NCBI RefSeq assembly: GCF_003003175.1
Contig: NZ_PVTY01000011.1
Coordinates: 62,001 to 126,000, forward strand
Length of the DNA stretch: 64,000 nt
Origin: Nesterenkonia sandarakina
GTDB taxonomy: Bacteria; Actinomycetota; Actinomycetes; Actinomycetales; Micrococcaceae
Reading direction: 5' to 3'
The notes beneath the pieces are model-generated. The model ran no database searches. It had not been told where the DNA came from and worked only from the letters and a program-made list of their open reading frames with translations. A program made the position numbers and the translations under genes. How positions within the stretch are numbered: the first letter of the stretch is position 1; every line of letters starts with the position of its first letter. This document shows, one piece after another, positions 27,874 to 38,000 of this stretch.

Positions 27874-28812
27874 ATGGCCCTGACCCCCGACGATCTCCTG
27901 AACAAGGAATTCCCCGAGACCAAGTTCCGTCCCGGTTACGACAAGGACGAGGTCGATGACTTCCTTGATGAGGTGGTCGTCGAATGGCGGCGCCTGACTC
28001 AGGAGAACGAGGAACTCACTGCCAGGGTGGCAGCCCTGGAAGAGCAGCTCGAGGAGCACCCTGCGAACCTGGAGCCCGATGAGCTCAAGGACGCGGGCCT
28101 CTCCGGCTACGCAGGCACGACCTCCACGATGACCGGCTCCATCGACCGGATCACCGAGGACCACGAGCTCAGCGCGGATCCCTCCGTCACCGCGCACCCC
28201 GAGTACGCGCTCGGCACCCGGCCCGCACAGGAGCGGCCGGCCGCTGAGGGCTCCGCGAGCGACCAGGCCACCTCGGCCACCGGCGTGCTCGCGATGGCTC
28301 AGAAGCTGCATGACCAGTACGTCTCCGAGGGCGAACAGACCCGCGCGGCCTACATCGCCGAGGGTGAGGCGAAGCGCCACGAGTACGTCACCGAGGGTGA
28401 GCAGACGCGCAGCGACTACATCGCCGAAGGTGAACAGACCCGGGACGCCTACATCGCCGAAGGCGAGAGCACCCGCAGCGCCTACATCCTCGAAGGTGAG
28501 ACCCGCCGCGACGAGCTGGTCAGCACCGCCGAGGCCACGCACGCCCAGCTGCTCGCCGAGGCCGAGCGCCGCCGCAACGAGATCGTCACCGAGGCCGAGA
28601 CCCGCGCCGAGAACATGATCGAAGAGGCGGAGCTGACCTCCACCCGCACGCTGAACGCGCTGGAACGCAAGAAGGCTGACCTCGAGTCCAAGGTCGGTGA
28701 GCTGACCGGCTTCGAGCGTGACTATCGCGCCCGGCTCAGGGACTACATCGAGGGGCAGCTGGCAGACCTCAACAGCCGCGGTTCCATCGAGAAGGAAGCC
28801 ACCGGGAGCTGA
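27874..28812 (+). CDS. wag31: DivIVA-family polar growth protein Wag31
   Basis: A 312-residue coiled-coil protein that marks poles and septa and recruits wall synthesis. The N-terminal DivIVA domain is clear (MALTPDDLLNKEFPETKF through DEVDDFLDEV), followed by a first coiled coil (about 45-70) and a Ser/Thr/Ala-rich linker. From residue 149 come six near-perfect 11-residue repeats with the pattern Y(I/V)xEGExTRxx, then four degenerate ones with rising Ala and Arg. The periodicity fits a right-handed hendecad coil. The ATG has GAGGTGAC upstream. Confidence 0.93.
   Translation: MALTPDDLLNKEFPETKFRPGYDKDEVDDFLDEVVVEWRRLTQENEELTARVAALEEQLEEHPANLEPDELKDAGLSGYAGTTSTMTGSIDRITEDHELSADPSVTAHPEYALGTRPAQERPAAEGSASDQATSATGVLAMAQKLHDQYVSEGEQTRAAYIAEGEAKRHEYVTEGEQTRSDYIAEGEQTRDAYIAEGESTRSAYILEGETRRDELVSTAEATHAQLLAEAERRRNEIVTEAETRAENMIEEAELTSTRTLNALERKKADLESKVGELTGFERDYRARLRDYIEGQLADLNSRGSIEKEATGS
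28318..28515 (+). repeat. Six 33-bp in-frame repeats in wag31 (hendecads)
   Basis: The repeat encodes Y(I/V)xEGExxRxx six times with an exact 33-bp period from 28318. More degenerate units continue to about 28647. The DNA copies are diverged at third positions, so protein-level selection seems to maintain the period. Confidence 0.9.
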
Positions 28813-28835
28813 GTCTCCCGGCCAGACTCCGAGCA

Positions 28836-28853
28836 GCCAGGGTGACACCTGGC
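28836..28853 (+). other. Inverted repeat between wag31 and lspA
   Basis: GCCAGG and CCTGGC flank a 6-nt centre, directly upstream of the putative lspA -10. It may be a weak terminator for wag31 or an operator; there is no T tract. Confidence 0.3.
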
Positions 28854-28856
28854 CTG

Positions 28857-28862
28857 TAGAAT
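28857..28862 (+). promoter_or_regulatory. Putative -10 hexamer TAGAAT for leaderless lspA transcript
   Basis: TAGAAT is a good match to the -10 consensus and ends exactly 6 nt before the lspA GTG. There is no Shine-Dalgarno sequence between them. Confidence 0.6.
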
Positions 28863-28868
28863 CCAACG

Positions 28869-29582
28869 GTGTCGAAACAGCTCTCAGAAGACCATCAGCG
28901 GTCCACGCGAAACCCGTCCCGCCGAACTGCACTCATCGTGGCAGCGGCCCTGGCGGTGTTCGCCTGGGCCGCTGATCAGTTAACCAAGGTCTGGGTCGAG
29001 ACCACCATGACCCTCGGGGAGCAGACCGAGGTGCTGCCCCCGGTGCTCTACTGGCGGTACCACCTGAATCCCGGCGCCGCGTTCTCCATGGGCACCGACT
29101 ACACCTGGATCTTCACACTGATCATGATCGTGGTGCTCGGCTACGTCGGCTTCAAGAGCCGGGAACTCGGCGGCTCCTGGCTCTGGACCCTGGGCCTGGG
29201 CGGGCTCGCCGGCGGCGTCGCCGGCAATCTCACCGACCGGATCTTCCGTGACCCGTCGATGAACGGAGAAGGGATCAGCACCTTCGGACAGGGTCACGTC
29301 GTCGACTTCATCGCGGTCCCGAACTTCGCGATCTTCAACATCGCCGATTCCTTCATCGTCTGCTCCATCATCGGGATCTGCACCATGATGCTGTTCGGTC
29401 TGAACCTCGACGGCACCCGAGAGACGAACGAGACGCCCGCCGCGGCTGAACCTGAAGCCGCAGGACCTGAGACTGCAGTACCTGAGGCCGCAGGACCTGA
29501 GACCGCCGAATCCAAGACCGTGAACCCAACGACAGTGAAGCCCAAGACCGCGAACACCGACGCTGCGGAGACCGACACATGA
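28869..29582 (+). CDS. lspA: Lipoprotein signal peptidase (signal peptidase II)
   Basis: A 237-residue aspartyl membrane protease that cleaves lipoprotein signal peptides after lipid modification by Lgt, whose gene is also in this window. Four transmembrane helices are visible. The catalytic aspartates are Asp123 in GNLTDRI and Asp160 in [17 protein letters not shown] and [13 protein letters not shown] are conserved. The last roughly 60 residues are an unusual Glu/Pro/Thr/Ala-rich repeat tail with 30-bp units. It overlaps the next gene by ATGA. Confidence 0.94.
   Translation: MSKQLSEDHQRSTRNPSRRTALIVAAALAVFAWAADQLTKVWVETTMTLGEQTEVLPPVLYWRYHLNPGAAFSMGTDYTWIFTLIMIVVLGYVGFKSRELGGSWLWTLGLGGLAGGVAGNLTDRIFRDPSMNGEGISTFGQGHVVDFIAVPNFAIFNIADSFIVCSIIGICTMMLFGLNLDGTRETNETPAAAEPEAAGPETAVPEAAGPETAESKTVNPTTVKPKTANTDAAETDT
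29454..29513 (+). repeat. 30-bp in-frame repeat in lspA tail
   Basis: Two 30-bp units (29454-29483 and 29484-29513) encode EAAGPETA(V)P-type sequence in the cytoplasmic tail of LspA. Confidence 0.8.
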
Positions 29583-30529
29583 GCACCCGACAGATCGCAG
29601 TGCCCACCGAGCTCGACGGCGGCCGCGCCGACGCCGTGCTGGCCACCCTCTTCGAGGTCTCCCGCATGGAGACCACCCAGTGGCTCAAGGAAGGATTGGT
29701 CACCTGGGCGCAGGACCGCACCCAGGGCCGCTCCGCCGGGCGCGCGGTGAAGAAGTCCGACCGTCTGCAGGCTGGAACCGAGCTCGCCGTCGTCGTGCCC
29801 GAGAAGCAGGACCCGCTCCAGGTGAGGATCGAAGCCGTGGAAGATATGACCGTGCTGCACCAGGACGACGAGATCGTGGTGGTGGACAAGCCCGTGGGCG
29901 TGGCCGCGCATCCCTCCCCGGGCTGGACCGGCCCCACCGTGATCGGCGGGCTGCTCGCCGCCGGAGTGGAGATCTCCACCTCCGGAGCCCAGGAGCGCCG
30001 CGGGATCGTGCACCGGCTCGACGTCGGCACCTCGGGTGTGATGGTGGTGGCCAAGACCGAGCACGCCTACACCGTGCTCAAGGACGCCTTCCGCCAGCGC
30101 ACCACGCATAAGAGCTATCACGCTCTGGTCCAGGGCCTGCCCGACCCGGTGGACGGCACCATCGACGCCCCCATCGGCCGGCACCCCGGCCACGACTGGC
30201 GCTTCGCGGTGCTCGACGGCGGCCGCGAGTCGCGCACCCACTACCGGCTGAAGCACGCCTACGGCCGGGCCAGCCTCGTCGACGTCACCCTGGAGACCGG
30301 CCGGACCCACCAGATCCGGGTCCACTTCTCCGCGCTGGGCCACCCCTGCGCCGGAGACCTCACCTACGGCGCCGACCCGCAGCTCGCCGCCGACCTCGGC
30401 CTGACCCGGCAGTGGCTTCACGCGATGGAGCTCGGCTTCCACCACCCCAGCGACGGAGAATGGGTCAGCTACCGCACCGACTACCCTGCGGACCTCGCGC
30501 AGGCCCTCGAGATCCTGGAGAACGGCTGA
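29579..30529 (+). CDS. RluD-type pseudouridine synthase
   Basis: A 316-residue RluA-family enzyme isomerising uridine in RNA. An N-terminal S4-like domain ([12 protein letters not shown] through [19 protein letters not shown]) precedes the catalytic domain, with Asp148 in [15 protein letters not shown] and the downstream motifs [16 protein letters not shown] and [15 protein letters not shown]. Placement between lspA and dnaE is standard in actinobacteria. Whether 23S rRNA is the target is inferred from RluD homologues. Confidence 0.9.
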   Translation: MSTRQIAVPTELDGGRADAVLATLFEVSRMETTQWLKEGLVTWAQDRTQGRSAGRAVKKSDRLQAGTELAVVVPEKQDPLQVRIEAVEDMTVLHQDDEIVVVDKPVGVAAHPSPGWTGPTVIGGLLAAGVEISTSGAQERRGIVHRLDVGTSGVMVVAKTEHAYTVLKDAFRQRTTHKSYHALVQGLPDPVDGTIDAPIGRHPGHDWRFAVLDGGRESRTHYRLKHAYGRASLVDVTLETGRTHQIRVHFSALGHPCAGDLTYGADPQLAADLGLTRQWLHAMELGFHHPSDGEWVSYRTDYPADLAQALEILENG

Positions 30530-30531
30530 GC

Positions 30532-33500
30532 ATGGCAACCACCGGTGACTTCGTCCACCTGCACAACCACACCGAGTACTCGATGCTCGACGGCGCCGCC
30601 AAGATCGGCGAGCTCTTCGAGCAGACCCAGAACCTGGGCATGCCCGCCGTGGCCACCACCGACCATGGATTCCTCTTCGGCGCCTACGAGTTCTGGAAGA
30701 CCGCGCAGAACTACGACGTGAAGCCGATCATCGGGCTCGAGGCCTATCTCTCACCCGGCACGCACCGCTCCGACCGCACCCGGGTGAAGTGGGGCGACGG
30801 GGTCATCGGGGAGAAGGACGTCTCCGGCGGCGGCGCCTACACGCACATGACCATGTGGGCCGAGAACACCACCGGGATGCACAACCTGTTCCGGATGGGC
30901 TCTAAGGCCTCCCTGGAGGGCTACTTCTACAAGCCGCGCATGGACCGGGAGCTGCTGCAGACCTACGGCAAGGGCATCATCGCCACCACCGGCTGCCCCT
31001 CGGGGGAGATCCAGACCCGGCTGCACCTGGGCCAGTACGAGGAGGCGAAGAAGGCCGCGGCGGAGTACCAGGACCTCTTCGGCCGGGAGAACTTCTACTG
31101 CGAGCTGATGGACCACGGCCTCGACATCGAGCGCAAGGTCAAGGCGGACCTGATCAAGCTCGCCCGCGAGCTGAACATGCCGATGGTCGCCACCAACGAC
31201 CTGCACTACACCCACCAGCACGACCACAAGGCCCACGGCGCGCTGCTCTGCGTCCAGTCGAACTCCACCCTCGATGACCCGAACCGGTTCAAGTTCGGCT
31301 CCGAGGAGTTCTACCTCAAGTCCGCCGCCGAGATGCGCGACCTCTTCCGCGACTTCCCCGACGCCTGCGACAACACCCTGGCCATCGCCGAGCGCTGCCA
31401 GGTGGAGTTCAACGAGGCGGCCTCCTACATGCCTCGCTTCCCGGTCCCCGAGGGAGAGTCCGAGGAGTCCTGGTTCATCCAGGAGGTCGAGAAGGGGCTG
31501 CACTACCGGTTCCCGAACGGGATCCCCGACGAGGTCCGCAAGCAGGCCGAGTACGAGATCGGCGTCATCACCCAGATGGGCTTCCCGGGCTACTTCCTGG
31601 TCGTGGCCGACTTCATCACCTGGGCCAAGGAGCAGGGCATCCGAGTCGGTCCGGGCCGCGGCTCCGGTCCCGGCTCGATGGTCGCCTTCGCGATGCGCAT
31701 CACCGACCTCAACCCGCTGCAGCACGGGCTGATCTTCGAGCGGTTCCTCAACCCCGACCGCGTCTCCATGCCCGACTTCGACGTCGACTTCGATGACCGT
31801 CGTCGCTCCGAGGTCATCCAGTACGTGGTCAACAAGTACGGCGACGAGCGCGTGGCCATGATCGTGACCTACGGCACGATCAAGTCCAAGCAGGCGCTGA
31901 AGGACTCCGCCCGGGTCATGGGAGAGCCCTTCGCCACCGGTGACCAGCTCACCAAGAAGATGCCGCCGGACGCCATGGGCAAGCCGATGCCGCTGGGAGA
32001 CATCTACGACAAGAAGTCGTCCCGGTACTCCGAGGCCGCCGAGATGCGCGAGTTCGTCGACGCCGACCCGCGGATGACCGAGATCTTCAACCTCGCCTCG
32101 GGCCTGGAGGGGCTCAAGCGCCAGTGGGGCGTGCACGCGGCGGGCGTGATCATGTCCAGCGACCCGCTGATCGACATCATCCCGATCATGAAGCGCGAGC
32201 AGGACGGCGCGATCATCACGCAGTTCGACTACCCGATCTGCGAGAACCTCGGCCTGATCAAGATGGACTTCCTGGGTCTGCGCAACCTCACGATCATCTC
32301 CGACTGCCTGGAGAACATCGAGCTCAACAAGGGCGTCGTGATCGACCTGGAGAACCTCGAGCTCACCGACCGGGCCGCCTATGACCTGCTCGCCCGCGGC
32401 GACACCCTGGGCGTCTTCCAGCTCGACGGCGGCGGCATGCGTTCGCTGCTGCGGCTGATGCGCCCCGACAACTTCGAAGACATCTCCGCCGCCCTGGCGC
32501 TCTACCGCCCTGGACCGATGGGTGCGAACTCGCACACCAACTATGCGCTGCGCAAGAACGGGCACCAGGAGGCCACCCCGATCCACCCGGAGCTCGAAGA
32601 GCCGCTGCGGGAGATCCTGGGCACCACCCACGGGCTGATCGTGTACCAGGAGCAGGTCATGGCCATCGCGCAGAAGGTCGCCGGGTACTCCCTGGGCCAG
32701 GCCGACATCCTGCGCCGCGCGATGGGCAAGAAGAAGAAGTCCGAGCTGGACAAGCAGTACGTGAACTTCTCCGGCGGCATGGAGGCCCACGGCTACTCCG
32801 CGGCGGCGATCAAGGCGCTCTGGGACGTCCTGCTCCCGTTCTCCGACTACGCCTTCAACAAGGCGCACACCGCCGCCTACGGGCTCATCGCGTACTGGAC
32901 CGCCTACCTCAAGGCCAACTACCCGGCCGAGTACCTGGCGGCGCTGCTCACCTCGGTGGGTGAGAACCGCGACAAGCTCGCGCTCTACCTCTCCGAGTGC
33001 CGACGCATGGGGGTCACCGTGACCTCCCCGAGCATCAACGAGTCCGCGCTGACCTTCACCCCGGTCGGTGACGACAAGATCCGCTTCGGCATGGGCGCTG
33101 TGCGCAACGTGGGCTCCAACGTGGTCGCCGGTATGGTCGCCGCACGCGAGGAGAAGGGCTCCTACGAGACCTTCGCCGACTTCCTCAAGAAGGTCCCGAT
33201 GCAGGTGTGCAACAAGCGCACCATCGAGTCACTGATCAAGGCCGGCGGCTTCGACGAGCTCGGGCACACCCGCCGGGCGCTGGTGACGATCCACGAGCAG
33301 GCCATCGACCAGGCGATCTCCGAGAAGAAGGGCTCGCAGGCCTATGAGACCGACCTCTTCGGCAGCGCGAACATGGAGCTCGGGGACTCGCTCTCGGTCA
33401 GCGTGCCTGACCTGCCGGAGTGGGAGAAGATGGACAAGCTCTCCTTCGAGCGCGAGATGCTCGGCCTCTACGTCTCCGACCACCCGCTCCAAGGCCTCGA

Positions 33501-34068
33501 GCGGGTCCTGGCCCACCACGCGGACCGCTCGATCTCCTCGGTGATGGGGGAGGACGGCCCGGCCGACGGCGCCGGCATCACCATCGCCGGAATGATCACC
33601 TCGCTGCAGCGCCGGGTGGCGAAGTCCTCCGGGAACCCCTATGCACGGGCCGAGATCGAGGACATGGCCGGCACGATCGAGGTGATGTTCTTCGGCAAGA
33701 CCTATCAGGCGGTCTCGATGATCCTGGCCGAGGACCTGGTGGTCTCGGTGAAGGGTCAGATAGACCGGCGCGAGGATGGCAGCGTCACGCTCAAGGCGAT
33801 GGACGTGGTCGTGCCGGAGATCAATGAGGACGGCAACGCCGGACCCGTCGTCGTCTCGGTCTCCTCCCAGCGCGCCTCGGAGCACCTGGTCATGGAGCTC
33901 GGCCGGACGCTGCGCGCGCACCGCGGGACCTCCGACGTGCACGTGCGGCTGCTCTCCGGTGACAAGATCGAACTGATGCGACTGGGCCACGAATACCAGG
34001 TCAGCCCCTCACCGGCGCTCTTCGGCGACCTCAAGGTGCTGCTGGGGCCAGGCTGCCTGGAGCTCTGA
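30532..34068 (+). CDS. dnaE: DNA polymerase III alpha subunit DnaE
   Basis: The 1178-residue replicative polymerase catalytic subunit. It starts with the PHP domain (VHLHNHTEYSMLDGAAK), followed by the palm with the catalytic aspartates in PDFDVDFDDRRR (about 417-428), fingers, helix-hairpin-helix and a C-terminal OB fold (ITIAGMITSLQRR). The ATG at 30532, two nt after the RluD stop, gives the normal family N terminus; the longer upstream frame is not used. Length and motif order are typical of DnaE1. Confidence 0.97.
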   Translation: MATTGDFVHLHNHTEYSMLDGAAKIGELFEQTQNLGMPAVATTDHGFLFGAYEFWKTAQNYDVKPIIGLEAYLSPGTHRSDRTRVKWGDGVIGEKDVSGGGAYTHMTMWAENTTGMHNLFRMGSKASLEGYFYKPRMDRELLQTYGKGIIATTGCPSGEIQTRLHLGQYEEAKKAAAEYQDLFGRENFYCELMDHGLDIERKVKADLIKLARELNMPMVATNDLHYTHQHDHKAHGALLCVQSNSTLDDPNRFKFGSEEFYLKSAAEMRDLFRDFPDACDNTLAIAERCQVEFNEAASYMPRFPVPEGESEESWFIQEVEKGLHYRFPNGIPDEVRKQAEYEIGVITQMGFPGYFLVVADFITWAKEQGIRVGPGRGSGPGSMVAFAMRITDLNPLQHGLIFERFLNPDRVSMPDFDVDFDDRRRSEVIQYVVNKYGDERVAMIVTYGTIKSKQALKDSARVMGEPFATGDQLTKKMPPDAMGKPMPLGDIYDKKSSRYSEAAEMREFVDADPRMTEIFNLASGLEGLKRQWGVHAAGVIMSSDPLIDIIPIMKREQDGAIITQFDYPICENLGLIKMDFLGLRNLTIISDCLENIELNKGVVIDLENLELTDRAAYDLLARGDTLGVFQLDGGGMRSLLRLMRPDNFEDISAALALYRPGPMGANSHTNYALRKNGHQEATPIHPELEEPLREILGTTHGLIVYQEQVMAIAQKVAGYSLGQADILRRAMGKKKKSELDKQYVNFSGGMEAHGYSAAAIKALWDVLLPFSDYAFNKAHTAAYGLIAYWTAYLKANYPAEYLAALLTSVGENRDKLALYLSECRRMGVTVTSPSINESALTFTPVGDDKIRFGMGAVRNVGSNVVAGMVAAREEKGSYETFADFLKKVPMQVCNKRTIESLIKAGGFDELGHTRRALVTIHEQAIDQAISEKKGSQAYETDLFGSANMELGDSLSVSVPDLPEWEKMDKLSFEREMLGLYVSDHPLQGLERVLAHHADRSISSVMGEDGPADGAGITIAGMITSLQRRVAKSSGNPYARAEIEDMAGTIEVMFFGKTYQAVSMILAEDLVVSVKGQIDRREDGSVTLKAMDVVVPEINEDGNAGPVVVSVSSQRASEHLVMELGRTLRAHRGTSDVHVRLLSGDKIELMRLGHEYQVSPSPALFGDLKVLLGPGCLEL

Positions 34069-34075
34069 GCGGCGG

Positions 34076-34110
34076 CCGGGCCCCCTCCCATGCACCGGAG
34101 GGGAGCCCGG
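34076..34110 (+). terminator. Terminator-like hairpin after dnaE
   Basis: A long G+C-rich stem (CCGGG... with ...CCCGG, one bulged A, 8-nt loop) lies just after the dnaE stop. It lacks a T tract, so termination is probable but not certain. Confidence 0.5.
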
Positions 34111-34113
34111 AAG

Positions 34114-34167
34114 CCACAACATCTTGTGGTCGAAGATTTGAAGCGCACTATATGTGGTGGGTAGACT
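34114..34167 (+). promoter_or_regulatory. nrdR promoter with paired NrdR boxes
   Basis: Box 1 (34114-34129) is the palindrome CCACAACATCTTGTGG; box 2 (34145-34160) reads GCACTATATGTGGTGG. Both fit the NrdR consensus acaCwAtATwTtGtgt, and they lie 31 bp apart, three helical turns, as in known NrdR sites. A promoter overlaps them: -35 TTGAAG (34138-34143), 18-bp spacer, -10 TAGACT (34162-34167), which ends 6 nt before the nrdR ATG. NrdR-ATP/dATP should repress its own, probably leaderless, transcript. Confidence 0.75.
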
Positions 34168-34173
34168 TGTCCC

Positions 34174-34677
34174 ATGTACTGCCCCTATTGCCGCCATGAC
34201 TCCTCCCGAGTCGTCGACTCCCGCATGCTTGACGACGGTTCGGGCATCCGCCGACGTCGACAGTGCCCGCAGTGCTCCAAGCGCTTCACCACGATGGAGA
34301 CCACCAGCCTCAACGTGATCAAGCGCTCCGGCGCGGCCGAGCCCTTCGACCGGTCGAAGGTGATCAACGGGGTGCGCAAGGCGTGCCAGGGGCGGCCGGT
34401 CTCCAACGATGACCTGGCGGTGCTGGCCCAGGAGGTCGAGGAGAACATCCGCGCGGCCGGCAACGCCGAGGTGGACGCCAATGACGTGGGACTGGCGATC
34501 CTCGGGCCGCTGCGTCGTCTCGACGTGGTCGCCTATATGCGCTTCGCCTCGGTGTATCGCGGCTTCGAGTCGCTGCAGGACTTTGAGAACGCGATCGAGG
34601 AGCTGCGCCGCGAGGAGCTCCACGGACCTTCAAGTTCAGGTGCAACCGTGGTCCAGCCCAGATTCGGGTTCCGTTAG
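34174..34677 (+). CDS. nrdR: Transcriptional repressor NrdR
   Basis: A 167-residue repressor of ribonucleotide reductase genes. The N-terminal zinc ribbon uses Cys3, Cys6, Cys31 and Cys34 (MYCPYC ... CPQC), and an ATP-cone domain follows ([26 protein letters not shown]). No nrd structural gene is in the window. Two NrdR boxes lie directly upstream, overlapping the promoter, so autoregulation is expected. A strong terminator just downstream makes it monocistronic. Confidence 0.96.
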   Translation: MYCPYCRHDSSRVVDSRMLDDGSGIRRRRQCPQCSKRFTTMETTSLNVIKRSGAAEPFDRSKVINGVRKACQGRPVSNDDLAVLAQEVEENIRAAGNAEVDANDVGLAILGPLRRLDVVAYMRFASVYRGFESLQDFENAIEELRREELHGPSSSGATVVQPRFGFR

Positions 34678-34689
34678 ACTCATAGATGT

Positions 34690-34737
34690 ACCGGTGGTGC
34701 TCTCTTCTGGGGAAGGTTGAGAGCGCCACCGGTTTTC
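34690..34737 (+). terminator. Intrinsic terminator after nrdR
   Basis: A 15-bp stem with one G-T wobble (34690-34704 with 34719-34733) has a 14-nt loop and is followed by TTTC. It starts 12 bp after the nrdR stop. Confidence 0.88.
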
Positions 34738-35012
34738 TCATTCCCAGAAGCGTTCCGGTCATGCCGTGAGATGCAAGGATCACAGCAGGGCCGGAAGCTG
34801 ACTGGCCCGGACGCACTGATGGTCCGGAGAGAACCCCCTGAACTTTCTCTCCGGACCACCTGCGCCTCCGTGGAGGCCCTCCCATTACACGCCCCCAGAA
34901 CTGCCAGGACGCGCAGATCCCGCGAAACCACGTAGTTCGACCGAAAAACCCAGTAGAAGATACGGGCCGGTATAGTTCCGAACATCTGTTCCCTCGATGA
35001 TAGGAGCCCACG

Positions 35013-38000
35013 GTGCACCGCAGTGACCCGTTCGTGGGCCGGCGCGAGGAGCTCGCGCTGATCCGTCAGGCGGCCGAGCGAGCCCGGCGCGGCAAGGCCC
35101 AGTTCGTGGTCATCGAAGGGTTCACCGGAACCGGAAAGACCCGGCTGCTGCACCAGGCGATGGCGTCCTTCCCGGAGTGGGACGAGCGCACGATCCTGCT
35201 CGACGATTCCTTGACCGACCACGAGGGATCCGCCATCCAGCACCTGCTCGGCGCTGGTCCTGCCGAGCTTGAAGGCCTGCTGGCCACCGGATTCGACGCC
35301 GCGCGGCGCCTGCAGCGGCCCTACCTGATGAGCGTGAAGAACCTCCACCTGGTCGACAAGTTCTCCGCCGACGCGCTGTGGCGGGCACTGAGCATCTTCC
35401 AGGACGGCCCGGTGCTCACGGTGCTGAGCACGCAGGGGTCGGCGCGCCCGGAGGTCCAGCGGCTCATCCGGCTGGCCCAGGCGAGCCCCCGGGGTTCCTA
35501 TATCGCCTTGCAGCCGCTGCCGCTGCGGGAGGTCCGTGAGCTGCTGCAGGCACACTCCCAGCTGCCCGTCGCAGAGTCGGTCGCGGCGCAGGTGCTGCGC
35601 GAGACCGACGGCTATCCGGGACTGGTGGAGCAGGTGGGGCGCTGGCTGCGGCGGGTTCCTGCCGGAGGGCGCAGCATCGACCAGGCACTGGCCGCCACGG
35701 TGCGGTCTGCAGACTACAGCGGGATGCACCGGGATGTGCTGACCCAGATGGCCGGTCTCCATGACGCCGACCGTCGGGCCGTGGCGCTGCTGGCCGTCGC
35801 CGACACCTCGCTGAGCCGGAGTCAGCTCGAGACCGCGCTCGGGGCCGCCGTGGATCCCGCCGCTCTGCTGAGCACCGCGCTGCTCGACTGGGAGGAGCTC
35901 ACCGGCGGCTATGCGGTGCCGCGCCGCTCGCTGAGCCGGGCGGTGCTCAGCGGCACCTCCGAGGAGGACCAGGCCCAGCTGCTGCTGGCGGTCTCCTCCG
36001 TGCTCCAGGGCGAGGACTCGGTGCGTCACCTGGCCGAAGCGATCCGACGCGACCCCTCGGTGGGCGACGCCGGCGAGGTCATCGGGCAGCTGCGCTGCTA
36101 CGCGCTCCACGCCGCCCGGCGCCATGACTTCGTGGAGGCCTTCGACCTTGCCATGGCCGCCGTCTCGATGGCCCTCGACGACGTGGAGTCACTGAGGCTG
36201 CTCGGCGCGCTCGCCGTGCAGACCCACCGGATCTCGGCGCTGCTGGCCCTGGAGGCCTCAATTCGGGCGATGCCGGAGTCGACCTGCCGCTCCGGCATCC
36301 TGGCGCTGATGCTGCTCGAACAGTCGGACCTCGACGGGGCGCTCCAGGAGCTGGAATCGGTCACCCCACAGCCCGATCGCGGACTGCCCATCTATGCCGA
36401 AGCCGTCATCGAGGCCAACGCCCGGCTCTACGCCCTGGGGCGGCGCAGTCGCGGCGCCGCACTGGCCGGCCAGACCTCCGCCGGGCTGGCCGCCGCCCTG
36501 GGCAGTCCGGACGCCCAGGACCTCCTCGGGGACATCTTCACGCCCGGTCAGCTGCATGGGATGGATGCGATGAACCACCTGTGGCGGGAGATCTCCGCGG
36601 TGGACCCCAGCGACGCCCACGCCATGATCGACCGGATCTCGGCCGCCCTGATGTCCCTGCGCGGCCGGTCCGGGGTCGAACGCTACGAAGGGTCCATGTA
36701 TGCGTTGCGCGGCGCGCTGTACCGGCAGGTCGGGGAGAAGGGCCGCGCCTACCAGGATCTGAGCGCCGCCGCCGCCCGCGACGGCACCAGCAGCTATGTC
36801 ATGTACGCCCGCTCCCAGCTGGCCCTGCTGCTGTTCAGCGCGGCGTACTGGGACGAGGCGGAGCAGATGGCCGATCGCGCCGCGGGGGAGGCGCTGGCCC
36901 GCGGTGAGAACGCCGTCTCCCATGTCGCCTATGCGGTCTCGGCCGTGGTGCCGGCCGCCCGCGGCGAGGTGGAGAAGGTCCGAGCCCGGCTGGAGGTGCT
37001 GCGGGAGAGCCATTTCGCGACGGGGCCCCTGATCACCGGGACCATCGACTGGGTGGAGGCCTGCCTGGCGGCGTCGCAGTCTGATTACCGCGGGGTCGCC
37101 CGGAACCTGTTGAGCATGCGCAACGATGGCACCGCATGGTGGGCGATGGAGCCCCAGGCGGTGAGCATGCTCGCCCGGGCGCTGCACGTCAGCGGATGGG
37201 CCGCGATGCTGCCGGCGCTGCTGCGCAGCGTCGAGGACGACGCCGCCGGATTGGACTTCCAGCGCTCCCTGACCGCGCCGTATCTGCGCGGCTTCGAACG
37301 CTGGGGCGCCGACGCGCCGCGCGAGGCGATGGAGAGCTTCCTGGTGACGCTGCGCGGCTATGACGCGGCGAAATCGATCCGCCCCACCCAGCTGCCCGGG
37401 GAGGGAGGCGGATTCCGGATCTTCCGCGCGATGCTCAGCATGGACATCGCGACCCTGACCGCGGCCTACCCGCAGGAGCTGGCCCGGTATCGGGCCACGG
37501 CTCTGGAGCTCGCCGTGTGGGCGGCTTCGGTGCTGCAGTCCTGCGACGCCGATGCGCAGCTGGAACGGTCCAACCAGCTGATGGAGACGCTGCGCCCGAG
37601 GATCCAGTCCGAGGAGGTCCGCGGCGTCGGCGCGGCAGAAGCAGGTCCGGTCGGCCCGAGCGCCCTCTGGTCGGGCGCCTCAGGTCCCGGTGCCGCCAGA
37701 CGTGAGGCCGCGACGGCGGACTCCGGAGCAGGCTCGGCCGCACCGCGGGAGGCAGGGTCCGGCGGGGGATCGGCAGTCGCGACGTCGCCGGCAGGCTCCA
37801 GAACCTCGGAACACGTCGTCGGATGGGTTCTCAAGGATGCCTCGGCGACGCCTCAGCGAGTGCTCAGCCTGCGTGCCGAAGACGCGCTCAGCGGCCTCTC
37901 GAAACGCGAGCGGCAGGTCTCGATGCTGGTCTCCGAGGGACGGACCAACCGCGAGGTCGCCGAGCAGCTGGTGCTCTCGGTGCGCACCGTGGAGTACCAC

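Noticed and set aside
28318-28515. Regular 33-bp repeats considered as a CRISPR array
   Set aside because: The units are contiguous, without spacers, in frame and encode the Wag31 coiled coil. No cas genes are present; the nuclease at 42393 is only distantly Cas4-like.
30412-30531. Upstream extension of the dnaE frame into the pseudouridine synthase gene
   Set aside because: DnaE proteins start right at the PHP domain, which is what the ATG at 30532 gives. The extension overlaps a well-supported gene in another frame.
30751-32868. Antisense frame of 705 codons opposite dnaE
   Set aside because: The same high-G+C shadow effect; dnaE is unambiguous on the plus strand and the antisense translation has no recognisable domain.
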